Source: Aphelidium insulamus
Taxonomy: Eukaryota; Aphelidiomycota; Aphelidea; Aphelidiaceae
Length of the DNA stretch: 64,000 nucleotides
NCBI GenBank assembly: GCA_036784855.1
Contig: JAZDSV010000049.1
Coordinates: 1-64,000 of the forward strand
Reading direction: 5' to 3'
This document shows, piece after piece, positions 11,653 to 22,640 of this stretch (its first letter is position 1; every line of letters starts with the position of its first letter). The notes under the pieces are model-generated. The model was given only the letters and a program-made list of their open reading frames with translations. It ran no database searches and had not been told where the DNA came from. Made by a program: the position numbers and the translations under genes.

Positions 11653-12198
11653 ATGCAACGACTGTGGCGACTGACGGCGGCCACGGCGCGCCCAACCGCG
11701 CTATTGAGCGCCCCAGCAGCACTTGGCAGTGCCACCACCAAACTATCGGCACTATCACTTGGTCGCCGACTTTATTCAGGCGCCACACGGCAGCTGCACC
11801 GCCTGCCCACACCCACCACCACCGCCCTGTGCGCCATGCTGGGTGGCGCGCACTCCAGCAGCGGCTCCACGCTCCCCGGCCGTCGCCACATGTCCAACTA
11901 CGTCACACACCGTCTCACCATTGCACCACAGCAGAAGAAGCGCCGCCTGGACACCAAACCCTACACGGCGCGCAATAAACGCGACTCGCAGGTGGACGCG
12001 GTGCGACTGGCGGCCATGGAGCGCTGGCTCCCAGCCGCCAAGGGCAATTTGAAGCGGCGGCGCAGTGGCCAGGGCCGGGTGTACAAGAAGAGTCGGCGGC
12101 AACGTAGTCGCGTCAAAAAACCGGTGTACGCGTCCCGCTCACAGCTGCGCAAGCTGAAAAAGACTCTGCCACCGGGGTCGCTGCCTCGTCGGCGCTAA
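11653..12198 (+). CDS. MRPL35: mitochondrial large-subunit ribosomal protein bL35m (probable)
   Basis: One uninterrupted frame of 181 residues. The first half is rich in R, A, S and T without acidic residues, typical of a mitochondrial targeting presequence (LWRLTAATARPTALLSAP). The last 65 residues are extremely basic and follow the bL35 pattern: KGNLKRRRSGQGRVYKKS (compare the bacterial G-K-I-K-R-x2-A-G-x2-H-x4-K-S), then RSRVKKPVYAS and a terminal KLKKTLPPG. bL35 sits in the core of the large subunit and is delivered as a presequence protein in eukaryotes. Identification rests on this short motif and overall composition; another small basic mitoribosomal protein cannot be excluded. Confidence 0.6.
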   Translation: MQRLWRLTAATARPTALLSAPAALGSATTKLSALSLGRRLYSGATRQLHRLPTPTTTALCAMLGGAHSSSGSTLPGRRHMSNYVTHRLTIAPQQKKRRLDTKPYTARNKRDSQVDAVRLAAMERWLPAAKGNLKRRRSGQGRVYKKSRRQRSRVKKPVYASRSQLRKLKKTLPPGSLPRRR

Positions 12199-12248
12199 GT
12201 GACTATGATACTCATACAATATACATATACACTATGTATACTGACTGT

Positions 12249-14641
12249 CTATGCACGCCGATACCAGCAGTACTCGCCCCATATGCGCGGCATGATGTCC
12301 ATCAGGCGTGACACTGAATCGGGCATCCAGAAAGCTCGTGATAGCCGGCCACTTGCTTGGGCGTCCAGGAATGGCACGCATCCGCCGCGCCTCCACTCCT
12401 TGTTGTCATCCGCCAGTGATGAGCTGTCCCCGGTAGACTGCAAGTGCAACTCTATTCTGAAGTCGCATTGGTTCAATTCGACCTGCACTTGATTTGTATG
12501 TACTAACTGAGGAATATTATCAACGTACAAATCCATGCGGATCTTGCTGGTTGCGGTTGTTCATTCCACGTGCACTGCGCATGGTGCCGGGCCGTGTGGC
12601 TACATTATTTATATAATTGTCCAAAAGTATATAAATATTGTCGTACCATTAGTATTTAGCAGACCGCGGCTATTAGGGTAGTCAATATCGTTGCTGTCGA
12701 CAAAGTATTGCGGCAACAAGCCGCCGTAGCCTTCATCCACCCAGCCAACACGGGCTGTGATATTATGTTATACACATCAAGAGCGATAAATATTAAATAT
12801 TATACGCACTGGTAGAAGGCAGCAAATAGTGACTGGGGAATCGGTACCACTCCCGTCCGATACAGAGCATGTTTGGCCGTGATACATTAGCTGGAATATA
12901 AGCACTATGATACCCTTAGTCCATTGCAATACCTCTAATTGCAAAGTCGCGGTAAACAGCCATCGATCCGCCATAATGCAGGTGGAGGGCCAGAATTCGT
13001 GATACACTCAGCACGGCGAATACCGCCAAAACTATCCGCACAGCATACACTGAAATCGTTCTTGACTGCATGCATCAATGATTATTATATCCATTATCAA
13101 TTCTGCAAACCTTGACTATGGACAGATGATTACAGAGCCGCTGTATCCAGCCAGTCACAAATGAGAGTGCAATGGCCGCATTGTAGCACAGCAGTGGATA
13201 GACGACAAACAGGAACCGCTCCTCCTTGTGCGGCTGCAGTGTGAATATCGCCAGCCACAGATAGGCGGGCAGCAGCGTGACAAGTAGTGATCGGTATGGG
13301 TGTCCTCCGGCACTGGCAATGAACGCCACGTTGACCCGCGTGAACAGCAGTCCGGTGGTGGCATATGCCGATAGCAACAGTATCGGAGCACTAGCCAAGG
13401 CAGCCAGGAAGCCAACGTTGAAGTTTAGCACACCATTCACGATGTAAAAGTGCCACGGTTCTCTGCCAAACAGTTCTGGTCCCAGGCCGGCTGCGTAGTT
13501 GTTAATCTGTGTCAATACATCAACGATAAACAGTATTACGTACCAGCACTGCTAAACACATTGTATGTGACCAAATTGAAGGGCACAACAACCCACTTGC
13601 CATAGTACTGGCTATCAAACAGTACCAGCGGCGTCTGAAAATGTTAGATTGTTAGACGACCAACCGTCTGCGCTTGCCAGTATGAGTATCAGTATGCAGA
13701 GAGCCACCACGACGGCAGCTGAAATCCGGCGAACAAAGAATTTAGTCTCCGGTATTGACCACGGCCGCACCAGCAGCTCATTCAGCATAAACGGCACTCC
13801 GACCGCGGCACTGAACGGCCAGCCAACAATGGCACCGACCGCCAGCCATAGCAGGGGTACGATGACTGTCCGCACGGTGCTGAATACCACGGAGCCGGAT
13901 ACCAACTGTTCATTCTTGCGAGTGCGCAGAGCCGCCGCAAAGAATAGCATCGTGGTGTACATGGCAAATGATGATGGTAGGAATGCTGCGATGTTACTGG
14001 TAAGTGATACTGCACGTCATAGCGCTCACATAGATCATATACGCACAATACATACCAGCGCTGGCAATGAACATGCCCGGCGAGAGACACTGTAGGAAGA
14101 GCATGGTGCGGGCCACGGACGCACTGACGTGTCTTGACACGGCGCGGTACAGCAGTGTCTCGCACACAACGCACACCAATGCCAACATGCACCGCACGCC
14201 CATAAACACCGCCATCTTCTCCGTGGTGTGATGCAGGGATGTCATCATGTCGTCTGCGGCATAAGACTCCCCACTCATCCACAACGCACTCGCAGTCACC
14301 CATCGAAACAGCGGCACAACCACAGCATGACCCACGGCGGCCGAGTGCAATGCAATGTACGCCCAGCTGCGCAGCGCGAATTCTGGCGCATACTCCCACG
14401 TCTGCAGACCGCGGCCGTACTGCAGGTAATGCGCCGGCTCCCAGTAGTTGAACACCTCGTCACAGTCGCTGATCAGCGGGGCCATCAGGCACGTGCCGAT
14501 GCGCACCGCGGCCAGTAACAACAGCAGTCGCAGTGACGGCCATGCGGTGGACACGCCGCCTTGTTTGGCATAGGCCACAGCGTGTGCGTGGTGTGCCGAG
14601 GTGCCCAAATGGGCGCTGACTGCCACGATTGGCTTTGCCAT
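12249..14641 (-). CDS. ALG9: ALG9-type alpha-1,2-mannosyltransferase
   Basis: GT22-family ER enzyme that adds alpha-1,2-mannoses from dolichyl-P-mannose to the lumenal lipid-linked oligosaccharide for N-glycosylation. From MAKPIVAVSAH (ATG at 14641) the protein shows the family hallmark SDCDEVFNYWEPAHYLQYG, TWEYAPEFALRSWAY, then GWPFSAAVGVPF, LFDSQYYGKWV, NVFSSAG, EPWHFYIVNGVLNFNVGF, QPHKEERFLFVVYPLL, GREWYRFPSHYLLP and a C-terminal FLDAQASGRLSRAFWMP. At least eight short introns interrupt it; the one near 14054-14001 is a typical case. Many hydrophobic segments match a polytopic enzyme. Length (about 600 residues) fits the family. It lies tail to tail with the bL35m gene, with 50 nt between stop codons. 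Confidence 0.93.
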
Positions 14642-15185
14642 TGGCAGCTGAACTAAAAACCAAAGTTCTATCACGGTCAACTGCAATTGGAATCTGCCAT
14701 GTATATGTACATGTATCTGCCTCTGTCTCAAATGGCAGCCAGCTATATTATTTTGACTACATATTGACTACATATGGACCGGTCAGATATCCCGCACATC
14801 ACACGGACCAAGGTCAATTACCCACACTTGTGTGCGACGGTCTACATAGAATAATATTACGCCAAAATCATTACATGCACACACCAAAAATCCATCGTGC
14901 AATCAGTTTCCAGCAGGGCAAAAAAGTATATAGGGCAGCGCAGCAGTGTTGGTGACTTAAAGTGGTACCGCAGTTCGTGGAGATATCAACACGCTTGCAG
15001 GCGATGGTCGGCTATGTGTATATGTGCATATGTGTATATGCGGGTCGAGTATGTGAACATTCGTAATTTGGTCATGTTGGTCTTCGCGCATATGCGTACC
15101 TTCTGCTCACCGCGTGTCGCAACATTTACCCCTGTTGTTGTATATGCCTATCAGCCGCAGCCCCCGGTGTGCAACATTTTCCAAA
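14642..15185. other. intergenic region between divergent genes
   Basis: Separates ALG9 (minus) from the secreted basic protein (plus). Several short frames lack start context or conservation clues. Repeated TATATGTG/CATATG motifs occur near 15015-15050. No further gene supported. Confidence 0.4.
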
Positions 15186-16088
15186 ATGCCGCGAACAACT
15201 TATCAGATTATGGTACATGTAGCGTTGGTCCTTTGCACGCTTTCGTGCCGCGTTATCGCGGTATCATCGCCGCCAAATGACGCGGCAAACAATGATCAAC
15301 AACAACGTGGCGGTGAAATCGGATCGGCGCAGTCTATCGCGGTACCATATAAGTCTCGGAGTGGCCGGAGTTGTAAACCGCCCTCGTACATAGCAGATAG
15401 TTGGGAGGATGGTAACAACCGGCTGAGCTGTGCATCTAAGCGACAGAAGAAAGACGCCAAGAAGCGCGTCACAATCAGTAAGGCCACTGCGATGGACAGC
15501 GAAATTTCAGGTGCAGCTGGACTCTCCGCGGGTCAAGATGCAGGACGAAATGACAGGACAAATCGTCCCCGCTGCTTCAGGAAACATCATTTGCGTTGGA
15601 ATCAATTGTGTCGTGCTCGGCGGTACATTTTTAACTACTCTAATAATGTGGAAGACATTCTCAGTCAGCAACCAGCGGCCATTGTGCGGTTTTTAAATTG
15701 GGATTATATGCACGGCGATACGCTCTCCGACATCAAGGTGGGCATTTATATGATCATATGCATCAAGGAATCCCCTAATTCCACGGTGTAGGAAAAGTTT
15801 AACCGCAGGCGACAGCAGAGAAAAGGGTCTCAGGTAGAATGCAATGCTAGACGGAGTGCCTCCCGTACACGACGCAAGAAAATACCTATCATTTCAAAAG
15901 GGTCGAGCGAAATTCTCGATTCGAACGCTGTTGATGGTGTTGCAAGTGATTCCGCGATGCTCGCGGACCGAGATACCGGCATTGACGGTCACTCGGAGTT
16001 GGATCCATCTGACAATCTCCCCTTGGTGTCTCTCTTTGATTCTATGGGGACGGGCCGATTGTTGGATTACCTGGAGAATGGCACATAA
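15186..16088 (+). CDS. secreted basic protein with nuclear-localisation-like clusters, two exons
   Basis: Exon 1 (15186-15737) and exon 2 (15792-16088) join in phase 0 across a 54-nt intron and give 282 residues. The N terminus, MVHVALVLCTLSCRVIAVSS after an eight-residue start, is a signal peptide. The mature protein is strongly basic with clusters KRQKKDAKKR, NRRRQQRKGS and RRSASRTRRKK. Between them is a tryptophan/aromatic block, HHLRWNQLCRARRYIFNY, followed by AAIVRFLNWDYMHGD. The C terminus is acidic, ending LFDSMGTGRLLDYLENG. The basic clusters look like nuclear-localisation signals although the protein should be exported, a combination known from effector proteins of parasites. I do not recognise the family; no function is assigned. 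Confidence 0.65.
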
Positions 16089-16275
16089 AATAAGTTTATA
16101 ACATAATGCGGGTGGAAATGATTTTGCAATCTGCAGTTCTTCGACTAAACGTATGGCACACGTGATGGTGGATTTCATAAGGCTATGGTCTTGTCTAGCA
16201 ACACAACTTACCGACAGCGACACAAGTGGCCTTGCCTATATATGTATTATGTCTGTAATGCGATTGTATCGCTGA

Positions 16276-17979
16276 CTACTTGACCGGAACGGCGGCCAAC
16301 TCGGCCATATACGTCCCCAGCAGCTTGATGCCCTCAATGTAGTTGCGGCGGTCAATCTTTTCATTGATCGAGTGCGCGCCGTCGTCACACGCACCCATGG
16401 GTAGCAGCAGCACATTCTTCTTCAAACACTCGGCAAAGGTGAGTGTGACGGGGATGCTGCCGCCCTCGCGCGTGTAATCCGGCTCCATCTTGAACACTTG
16501 CTGGATGGCACGGGCGCCCGCTACGTAGTTCCAGTGCGCCGGGTCGCAGTACCACCACTTGCCGGCGTGCATGCACTCCAGGCGGATCTTGTTCTTGGAG
16601 CCGAGTGCGGCGAACTGCTGCTCCACGTACTGTTTCACCAGCCGGGTGATCTCGGCAGGGTCCTGGTCGGGCACGGTGCGGATGGAGAACTTGCCAATTA
16701 CCTTGGCGGGGATGACGGTCTTGGCGCCCGCAGCGGAAAACGCGCCCTCGATGCCGTGCAGACTCAGCGATGGGTAGCGCCAGCTGAAGTGTAAGACATG
16801 CTTGTGACAATGTACAACAATTGGTACCGGTGCAGCAGGGTGTCCATCTCATTGCCATGGATGGAATTGGTGGCGGCCACGGCGTCGTGAAAGTCTGCCA
16901 TGTTGAAATCAAGCTGTGCATATCGCTTCTTCTCCTCCTCTACATACCTCGATGAGAAAGTAATATCATACAAATAAATATGGCATACCGGTGAGCGCGG
17001 CAACAGAGTCCACCACGCCCGGGACCATAATTTTACCGCCAGGCGTAACAAGCTTGGCCATGATATTAACCAGGTCCGTCATTGGCTCGTGGACAGTACC
17101 GCCTGAGAGTTAATTCAGAAGCAATACTACGATACAATCATACCAAAGACGCCCGAGTGCAGATCCTTGCCGGGCCCAGCCACCTCCAGCTTAAAGTAGC
17201 TGACCCCGCGTAGACCGTGCGTCAGACACGGCTTAGTCTTGCCCAGCCAGTAATTGTCGCTGATGCACACGCAATCCACCGTGGCAAAGTACTTGTCGGC
17301 CTGCTGTTTGATCAAATCGTCCAGACCCTCGGACCCATTCTCCTCCATGCCCTCGAAACACATTTTCAAGTTCACCGGCAACTCCATGCCCAGCTTCTGG
17401 AACGCCTCAATGACCCACAGCCAGGCAATTACCGGTCCTGTCGGATAAATATGTTTAGATTGCTTAAGCTGTATAATAGGTGTATACATGCCCTTGTCAT
17501 CACTGGCACCGCGGCCAAAGAGACGGCCCTGTGCGTCCTCCGTCAGCGTGAACGGATCAGTGGCCCAGCCGTCTTCACGCAAGGCCGGCTGCACATCATA
17601 GTGTCCATACACCAGCAGAGTCTTCTTGGCTGGATCCGTGCCGTACGTGCCCAGCAGCACCGGCGGCAGCTGCAACTCCACGCCGTCCATCACGTGCTTG
17701 CCAACGTCCATACGCTGCACACTGCATGTCGATGTTAGTAGAGAAGCCGAAAATAAGAGGCGGCACGTACGACACGCCCAGACGCGTCATCTCTGCCTGC
17801 AGCCAGTCGCCCATACGAACCACATCGGGTCGGTGCTCCACCTGAGAGCTCACACTGCAAGGCATAAGCAGTGTGACAAGCCACATTACCACAATATACC
17901 TGGGGATGGCAACGCATTCACGAAGCTTCTCAACAAAGTGCGCCTGGTTGGCGTCGACGTGCGCGTAGAACTTTTCCAT
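16276..17979 (-). CDS. CNDP2: M20 metallopeptidase, cytosolic non-specific dipeptidase type
   Basis: Di-zinc dipeptidase that cleaves Cys-Gly and other dipeptides, cytosolic, acting in glutathione turnover. The start [15 protein letters not shown] is normal for CNDP2. Zinc ligands and catalytic residues are visible: YGHYDVQPA (His and Asp ligands), [14 protein letters not shown] (general base Glu and ligand), [33 protein letters not shown], and [13 protein letters not shown] near the C terminus with the last ligand His. Introns are 40-55 nt; the first two (after ECVAIPR and after LGVS) are phase 2 and join cleanly. About 475 residues, as expected. No signal peptide, so the cytosolic rather than the serum (CNDP1) form. 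Confidence 0.93.
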
Positions 17980-18078
17980 TGCAACGTACGATTCCCACGA
18001 TTAGGCAGTACGTTGCTGTGCAATACACGACGAGAACAATGGAATGACACATACAACTATATTGGGAATGCAGTGTAA

Positions 18079-18569
18079 CTACTGGAATGTGTGCACACCG
18101 CCGTGCCCGTCCAACAGATAGCTGCTTATGCGTTGGCTGAGTTGAATGACGCGCATCTGTCTCTTGTACCTCTCGTCATCCCTGGCTGCCATGGCTTCGT
18201 ATGGCTGTTGCTATCAATACTCACAAATATAGCAATCACAATATAGCAACAACATACTCGCTTTAACGCCGATGGCAACTGTCTCCATGACGTGTACGTG
18301 GCCTGCATGCTATCTGGCTGTACGAGATGGACTTGGCCGCTACGCATGGTGCATTGTTGGCATTGACAGTGCCCGCACACATAACGTTAAACACACTAGG
18401 CACACCTCTGCACGGCCATGGCGTAGTACTTGTAGGCAGTGACGCGGACGGCGGGCTCTCGGGGCAAGAGATCTCTGCCGACAGTGACTGCAGGACGCGG
18501 CGCATGTGACTGTGACTGTGGCGCCACTGTGTCGGCCAGATTGTCCTGCGCGTCCAAGTCGCGTCTCAT
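18079..18569 (-). CDS. small HMG-box protein, three exons
   Basis: Exons 18569-18406, 18339-18258 and 18210-18079 join in phase (164+82+132 nt) into a 125-residue protein. Its centre reads as one HMG box: VRVTAYKYYAMAVQ, a proline/tryptophan stretch VQPDSMQATYTSWRQLP, then PYEAMAARDDERYKRQM. The spacing from the first aromatic pair to the tryptophan (26 residues) and the PYE-x2-A-x2-D-x-ERY ending are typical. HMG boxes bend DNA and occur in chromatin proteins, mitochondrial DNA-packaging proteins and transcription factors. Nothing in the 50-residue N-terminal tail tells which. The exon-2 acceptor is chosen because it alone restores box spacing and frame. Confidence 0.65.
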
Positions 18570-20090
18570 TGTCTCGACTGTCTTTTCTTTTTTTTTACCT
18601 CGGCACTTGTGACGTGTCGGGCATTTCTTTTCATCGCAAAGATGATTCGGTCAAATTCACATTCTACCCGGAAGAAAATTCCCACCAATATTACATGCTA
18701 CCATGGCATTTGCATCGCACATGAACGACTTTGAAGAACAGATGGACTAGCTGGCTTTTGTGGCGACACACACGGACCCGGCTTATCGCCACTGCATGAT
18801 AACTGCCAAGTGCCATTTTTGTCGGGCCCCTCAACCATCGCATGTGCCCCAGTCCTGCGAGCGTAAGACGGAAGACAAGGAGGAAAAATTACAATTTAAG
18901 GCAAGTGAATGTGACCTGCGGACGGTATTAGTTGGTCACGTGTGAACTGAATACATTGTCGGAGCACGGCTGGCGCGAGTTAAGTATAGAAGATAAATTG
19001 GCGATGGCGCCGGTTCACGTCCTTCTTCTTTTCAAACTATGCAGAATGGTCGCAAGCGACGCTTTCAAGATGCTCAGTAGAGACGACCGGTGATATCAAC
19101 TTCGAATTCCCTCCCTAGTCGCCGTGGTCCAGCAAGAAAGTTCACGCACAGCAGATACCCTGCAATGAATTCATGCATACGATTTTAATAATGCTGGTAA
19201 ATTATGTGTGATTAGGAATTCATAGCTGTAATGTAATAATGTTTAGCTGTCGCGCCTCCAGCTGGGTCGTTGTCAGTTGCCTTAGGCTGCAAATCGATTG
19301 ATTGCAAACCTCGTCATGTCGGCTCGATGAATCAGAGGCGAACGGGTCTGCTAAATAAACTTCGTCTTTAGAAAGATGCTCCCAGTAGCTATGGCTGTCT
19401 AGTACTCGACGCGACCGGTTACATCCCGCCAGCACAACTTTCAGCTTACTGACCTAAATACGACTACTCCGAAAGATGATATCGCTCAACTGCTTAATGT
19501 TGCGTATCTGAGCGAAGCATCGACGTTCCCTGGACAGTTCCCCACAGAAGGCTTTGATATTAGTTTAAATAATCGGATGATGATTAATCTGGTTTTTCGC
19601 CTACAGGGCTTGGCCGCCCTTGAGCCAATGTCGTTTTCCTGGTCAACACCGGATGTCTGTTACGTATCTATGCAAGGAAGCGATGGAAGCTCTAGTAGGA
19701 ACAAACGAAACCGTGCCAACCAGTACATACGTCCAGATTCACAGTTCTACCGTCATCCTCTGTCATTTGTCTCTGGCACAATCACACTCTCTGGAGTCAA
19801 CGTGCTTGGTACGGATGTTCTACGCGCCAATAGTGTCTCGCCGGTGATTAATTACGGTTCTAAAACATTCCTTCTGTGCAAGCAACCGTAGTGATACTAT
19901 ACAGAAGCGCATTACACAATATAGAACCATATATTTTCACGAACACGTGACCGCGGAGCGAGCGAGAATATTCGGAAACATTCCACGAGAGCCGATTCGA
20001 CGGCTTCTCTGATTCGCGCCAAACTAAAAGCACGTAGCAGCACGCACTCCACGACACTTAACTTGAACAACGATCCACAGATCAACCACG
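18570..20090. other. gene-poor region with short coding relics
   Basis: No complete gene found. Two stretches look like old coding sequence: 18600-18724 (plus), open for SVKFTFYPEENSHQYYMLP after a polypyrimidine/AG junction, and 19402-19891 (described separately). A cysteine-containing open stretch at 18760-18945 lacks an ATG. A multi-exon gene with very small exons cannot be excluded. Confidence 0.4.
19402..19891 (+). pseudogene. exon-like open stretch, possibly a secreted-family relic
   Basis: Open for about 162 codons after a CTGTCTAG acceptor-like site, ending at TAG 19889-19891. It reads TTTPKDDIAQLLNVAYLSEA ... PMSFSWSTPDVCYVSMQGSD ... SGVNVLGTDVLRANSV ... TFLLCKQP. No ATG in frame and no signal-peptide exon were found upstream. 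The SFSWSTPDVCYVSM segment and the ending FLLCKQP faintly recall the secreted module genes (FSVP; TIAVCFYE). Either a broken member or an exon of an unseen gene. Confidence 0.3.
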
Positions 20091-20769
20091 ATGGAATTCC
20101 ACGAACTGGGTAAACATTGCAGCCACACTGGGTGCCATCAGCTGGACTTTTTGCCGTACACGTGCCAGGCATGCCGGCACACATTCTGCCAGGAGCACTG
20201 GAAGTTCCAGCAACACTCGTGCCCCAGTGAGGAACAGTACCGCAACAGCCGCCAAGTACCCACCTGCCCGCTGTGCGCACGGCCCGTACCCGTCAGCCTG
20301 GGCGAGGACCCAAACATACGGGCAAGCACTTGTTCTATATTGCATCTCATAATCATATCATCTGACACGTGGAGTGCGTCGTTAGATGGAGCAGCACATT
20401 GTAGCGGGATGTCCCGATATTGGCAACAAATCCGCAGGCGCCGCTGCCTACGTGAACAAGTGCGCACACGCCGGCTGCCGCAAACGCGAGTTGATACCGT
20501 TCCAGTGCGGCCAGTGCCGGCACAACTACTGCGTGCGCCACCGCAATCCACTGGATCACACGTGCGCCGCGCCCATCTCGGCTGCAAACAACGGTACGGC
20601 ACAGCAACAGACATCCATGTCCAGAGTTACGTCGGCCATGCGGTCGGCGGTGCAGGGCTGGTTCGGTGGCGGCGGCCAGACCTCGACAAGCAGTGGTGAC
20701 ACGCGTCGGCAACATTCTGTCAGTGACGTAGATGGCAGACGTAACCGGCGCCTAGTTTCCGTGCACTGA
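20091..20769 (+). CDS. ZFAND2: AN1-type zinc finger protein, ZFAND2 (AIRAP) family
   Basis: Exons 20091-20321 and 20386-20769 give 204 residues with two AN1 fingers. MEFHELGKHCSHTGCHQLDF and PYTCQACRHTFCQEHW, then VPTCPLCARPVPV, repeat the human ZFAND2A/B pattern closely; the second finger is AHAGCRKRELIPFQCGQC with NYCVRHRNPLDHTC. These proteins couple the proteasome and p97/Cdc48 to misfolded or arsenite-damaged proteins. The C terminus is S/T/R-rich, without an obvious CaaX box or clear UIM. The intron is GC-AG (donor GGGCAAGC at 20322, acceptor GTTAG before 20386): no GT donor keeps the frame, and the protein across the junction (PNIRMEQHIVAGCPD) matches the family, which supports the unusual splice site. 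Confidence 0.92.
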
Positions 20770-20847
20770 AATCTCTGTTCTGGCAACATTCATTCATATT
20801 CAATACACATAATTATATAATAGCAAGTTATATGGATTGCCATAGTG

Positions 20848-21785
20848 TTACTTGGGTAGCTGTTGTAGTTGTTGTTGGTTGCGTTGGGTGCCACTGTCCA
20901 GCAGTAGGCACAAGCACTGTGAGTACATATTAGACAACTATTGTATTATACATAAGTATCGCTAGAGACGCGGCCAGAACCAACAAAGTATTGACATACC
21001 CACACGGAGACGGCAAAGAGCGGCAAATGAATGATGGAGGCAGTCAAGAGGGTTTCAAACGCGCCGTCAAAGTTGCCCACCAGGAAGCGGAGGCAGGCCA
21101 GTGTCAGTTGCGCTGTTGCCGGATTACATGCTTGCAGCAGGCCACGCACCGCCATGAATGCCGTGGAGAAACCGGCGAGATCATCGCTGGGCGGCGCTGG
21201 GTCGCTTGCGCGCTTGATGGAGTGCAGTGCCTGGTGTGTAAGTGTGGCCGACAGCATCATTGGCTGCATGATGAAGTAGACACGCTTCTCCATGGTGTCC
21301 AGTTTGTAGTCGGCGCAGTACTGGTCGGCCAGCAGTACCGCGGACGCAATGGCCATCAATGACCACACATAGTGCGGTATCACGGTGGCTGTGGGTGCTT
21401 GCTCTGGCTGCATGTCTACCACGTGTTCTCTGTAACCATACCTCAGGCCTACAAGCAGTAAGCATATGCACACAGTCTACATGCAAAGCATACTCTGCAC
21501 CAGCAATACGCCACCCAGCGCGGCGCCCACAGCATATATACCAGCAATGACGGCGTGGTTGGCGGCAAATGCATACGCGGTGATACCACTGCCAAGCAAT
21601 GCATACACCGTCACCGCCGTGGAGAAATATCGAGTCGACCGTGCCGAGGCATTGGTGGCCACAGCAAGCAGCAGGCAAGCCACCGAGATGCATGCATCTG
21701 TTGTCCACGCCTCGGGCTCGGTCACGGGGTTGAGCACGTTCCGCCTGTCGAGACAGACAATGTCGGACGCGGTGGGCAATGTCAT
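20848..21785 (-). CDS. polytopic membrane protein of unknown family
   Basis: Three exons, 21785-21494, 21448-21000 and 20916-20848, join in frame into 269 residues with about seven hydrophobic segments, for example ACISVACLLLAVA, YALLGSGITAYAFA, AVIAGIYAVGAALGGVLL, VWSLMAIASAVLLADQY and LPLFAVSVW. The tail is glutamine-rich (QRNQQQLQQLPK). I do not recognise the family. The first 19 codons from the ATG at 21785 lie inside an inserted LINE fragment, read one frame off the LINE's own protein, and there is no other in-frame Met before the first membrane segment. So either the LINE fragment supplied a new start or the original first exon lies elsewhere. Confidence 0.6.
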
Positions 21786-22320
21786 CACGGGTACCAGAGT
21801 ATCGACAGTCGGCCCGCCAGTCTATGAGTCGCGTCGTTTTAGCACAGAAAATGTTGGGTAGTAGCCGGAACGGAGCTGATAAGAACGCTCGACTGTCGTC
21901 GAGTGCGGCATGCAGACGCTGTAAGAGAGCCGGGGCCGGAGAATGTCATCATAGTACCAGCGATGACTCGTTCAGCTTTCCTCTGTCTCCCACCCGGCTG
22001 ATGTTGCTGCCAAGCATGGCGTTGTATACTACGCTTGGCATCATTCAGTCGGAGTGCCTTCATGCAGATCAGCAAAGCGGCACTGCGTGGTCAGTGAAGC
22101 TGCTACCCGGCAGGCGGCGGCTTAAGCAGCATTTGCTGGAGGTAGCATGGTGCGGCATGTGAGGAAGCCAGTGGACCGTGACTTCCTGTGTCAGTGTGCA
22201 CAACAGCTGATTCAACTGGTGTGCCAGTGGTGACTTGCTGACTGCCAGTTGGCAAAGACTTTGCACTGTAGCTCGATCCTGACACCACATAACAACCGGT
22301 AGATGACACTTTTCTGCTGC
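21729..22320 (-). mobile_element. internal fragment of the RNase H-bearing LINE
   Basis: This stretch is the reverse complement of about 31820-32405 within the LINE at 29.8-32.7 kb, differing at scattered positions and by small indels. It covers the RNase H-like region, the ARQQHA-type linker and the C-terminal zinc knuckle coding sequence. Neither the 3' tail nor the RT is present, so it is a truncated piece, not a self-standing insertion. It retains CTCGACAG where the 32.4-kb copy has a TGA stop just after the zinc knuckle (CTTGACAG), so it preserves an older reading frame there. It ends at the 5' part of the adjacent membrane-protein gene. Confidence 0.88.
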
Positions 22321-22640
22321 AGCGCCATGGTGTGATTGTAAACACTTATATGTCGTTCTTAACTATGGCTCTTAATGTAGTTCAATAAAACAATTGGATA
22401 GCTACTTTAACATAAGATATGTATGATACTGTTTTATTGACTCTGTCAGATAATATGCCCGAGCAGCACCAGGAAACAGTGGCAAGATGCGGGGAAGTGG
22501 CAGGATGCAGCGAGATCGCCTTCCATCGTCCAATCGTATACGAGAACACGCGGATCGTAAGATGCATCTGCTCGATCACATAAATACCGCGGTTGGCGGA
22601 AGCTTTCCATTCGACATTCGAACAAGATAGATTATTCAAC
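22321..22640 (+). promoter_or_regulatory. upstream region of the three-module secreted gene with TATA-like box
   Basis: Spacer between the LINE fragment and the secreted gene. A TATA-like CATAAATACC lies at about 22578-22587, 55-60 nt before the ATG, and a CCAAT motif near 22529-22533. No other gene seen. Confidence 0.4.

Noticed and set aside
14897-15280. 127-codon plus-strand open frame upstream of the secreted basic protein
   Set aside because: It overlaps the signal-peptide exon in another frame, and its composition follows CATATG-type simple repeats.
18760-18945. Small cysteine-containing gene on the plus strand
   Set aside because: No ATG, no splice-supported upstream exon and no recognisable motif.
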